Origin: Deltaproteobacteria bacterium
GTDB lineage: Bacteria > Desulfobacterota > GWC2-55-46 > S146-80
Assembly (NCBI GenBank): GCA_015492305.1
Contig: WGFJ01000037.1
Location: 1 to 37,809, forward strand
Reading direction: 5' to 3'
Length of the DNA stretch: 37,809 bases
Each line of letters opens with the position of its first letter. Position 1 is the first letter of the stretch. A program made the position numbers and the translations under genes. Shown here piece after piece: positions 36,725 through 37,809 of this stretch. The notes under the pieces were generated by a model. The model did no database searches. It was not told where the DNA came from and worked only from the letters and a program-made list of their open reading frames with translations.

Positions 36725-37753
36725 TCACTCCTCATCGGAGGGAAGGAGGGGTTTCCCGGCCCTTTCCTCCTTGTAGAGATACCTCAGGAAGGCCCTGACC
36801 ATTGCCATTTCTATCTCATCGTAGTCCTTTGGTTTGAGCCCCTTACAGTCTATCTGGCCACCGGCCATCATGTCATGGCCCCCACCCACACCTTTGCTCC
36901 CTATAAGCCTTCTCAGGACCTTGCCTGCATTTGCCCTTTCCTTTGATGTCCTGAGGGAGAGCCATATCTTGCCGTCATACCTTCCGAGGCAGAGGGACCA
37001 GCTCACCCTTTCGTGCATGAGGAGGATATCGGCTATCTGGGCCACAAACTCAGGGGTCTCCACATCGCCAAGGCAGGCCCATATGGCATGCTTGAAGAAC
37101 CGTGCCTTTCCGAGGGCCCTGTGGAGGGTGGCAAAGTACTCCCTTGGTAGCTTCGGATGTTCGATCCTGGAGAGGAGCTTCTTGTTCACCCTGGGAAAGA
37201 GGGTCACATAGGCCTCCATATCGGCCTTTGTCGTCTCCCTTCCAAGGGCCTGTGTCTCAGAGCTTATGCCGTAGAAAAGGGCAGTGGCGATGTTTACGGG
37301 TATCTCGATCCCGCTTTCTATAAGGTACTGGGCCACGATCGTTGCCGTGGCACCGGCCTCCCTCCTCACATCCAGGAAGGGGGCCTTTGTCTTCCTCCTC
37401 AGGGGATGATGATCTATAATGCCCACGATGGGGAGCCCTTCGATGGGGGGGATGTAGCCTGTGTAGGGCTGGGTATCAACGAGTATGATGCTGTCAAACC
37501 TCTTCCATCTTACCCTGCTGAAGGGGGATAGGTTGAGTTTGAGCAACCTCACCATGGCCCTGTTCTCCGCCCTGCCTATCACACCCCCATAGGCCACCTT
37601 GGCCTTCATGTTCAGGCCCTTTTCAAGGAGATACTGAAGACCACAGGCACTCGATATTGAGTCCGGATCAGGGTTGTTGTGGGTAAGGATGAGGACCCTT
37701 TGGAAACCGGAAAGGGCCTTTTGAAGCTGTGGAAGTTTTCCCTGGGTCTCCAT
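36725..37753 (-). CDS. DHH/DHHA1 phosphoesterase (NrnA-like)
   Basis: 342 residues. DHH domain with metal-binding THNNPDPDS (H25, D29, D31), VDTQ (D93) and IDHH (D114, H115, H116), then a DHHA1 domain ending with GGGHDMMAGGQ. NrnA-type proteins degrade nanoRNA and dephosphorylate pAp; other members hydrolyse c-di-AMP or pGpG, so the substrate is not certain. The ATG has no obvious ribosome-binding site, with A-rich sequence upstream. The segment 37754-37809 is too short to tell what follows. Confidence 0.88.
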   Translation of the reverse strand: METQGKLPQLQKALSGFQRVLILTHNNPDPDSISSACGLQYLLEKGLNMKAKVAYGGVIGRAENRAMVRLLKLNLSPFSRVRWKRFDSIILVDTQPYTGYIPPIEGLPIVGIIDHHPLRRKTKAPFLDVRREAGATATIVAQYLIESGIEIPVNIATALFYGISSETQALGRETTKADMEAYVTLFPRVNKKLLSRIEHPKLPREYFATLHRALGKARFFKHAIWACLGDVETPEFVAQIADILLMHERVSWSLCLGRYDGKIWLSLRTSKERANAGKVLRRLIGSKGVGGGHDMMAGGQIDCKGLKPKDYDEIEMAMVRAFLRYLYKEERAGKPLLPSDEE

Positions 37754-37809
37754 TTTTAGTTTATCAGGCTACCACAAGGTCCCTTTCTTTTCAACCCGTC
37801 AAGCCTTGC

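Overview
The window looks like a chromosomal segment from a Gram-negative, probably thermophilic bacterium of a deep-branching lineage, of the Nitrospirota/Thermodesulfobacteriota kind (inference). Evidence for Gram-negative: GyrB has the long (about 800 residue) form, there is a signal-peptide beta-barrel candidate (BcsS-like), and a Tat system. Evidence for thermophily: an archaeal-type fructose-bisphosphate aldolase/phosphatase, two diverged aminopropyltransferases, strongly purine-rich coding strands, and codon use dominated by AGG (Arg) and ATA (Ile). No insertion sequences, phage genes, CRISPR arrays or rRNA genes were seen. Genes are very tightly packed, and convergent neighbours even share stop-codon bases.

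Layout. (1) 1-5289, minus: a branched-chain amino-acid operon, DUF465 gene-ilvD-ilvB-ilvN-ilvC-psd (psd cut by the window edge), with a clear sigma70 promoter at 5319-5347 that lies inside the 3' end of the upstream zinc-ribbon gene. (2) 5331-5802, minus: a 56-residue zinc-ribbon protein and a DUF3343 protein. (3) 5900-11040, plus: the replication-origin cluster dnaA-dnaN-gyrB. DnaA boxes lie before dnaA and, more densely, between dnaA and dnaN, where a DnaA-trio-like CTACTACTA run abuts the last box; this is the probable oriC. Genes on both sides point away from it. (4) 11037-13735, minus: tatC, tatB/A and a universal stress protein with their own promoter, then nicotinate phosphoribosyltransferase. 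(5) 13857-23098, plus: a long collinear cluster starting from a consensus promoter: Cys-rich miniprotein, FBP aldolase/phosphatase, coiled-coil protein, HypE-like AIR-synthase relative, BCAM0308-type zinc protein, AmrS-like radical SAM enzyme, thiamine-binding-fold protein, rtcA, hpt, phosphotransferase/P-loop kinase fusion, purH. (6) 23095-26012, minus: cellulose synthase BcsA with two PilZ domains plus a BcsS-like outer-membrane protein. (7) 26118-36041, minus: a ten-gene housekeeping operon, two spermidine-synthase-like genes, tmk, holB, ricT-like PSP1 gene, metG, a TatD/radical-SAM fusion, a cysteine desulfurase family gene, tsaD and rsmA. (8) 36156-36724, plus: tRNA-Val(CAC) with its own promoter, then a cyclic-nucleotide-binding-domain protein. 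(9) 36725-37753, minus: a DHH/DHHA1 phosphoesterase.

Most genes are housekeeping. The points most worth a second look are the origin architecture, the tandem-PilZ cellulose synthase paired only with BcsS, the TatD-radical SAM fusion next to a cysteine desulfurase, the diverged aminopropyltransferase pair, and the near-leaderless Cys-rich miniprotein leading the gluconeogenic/RNA-repair/purine cluster. I found no clearly new defence or mobile system. All family calls come from reading motifs; no database search was run.
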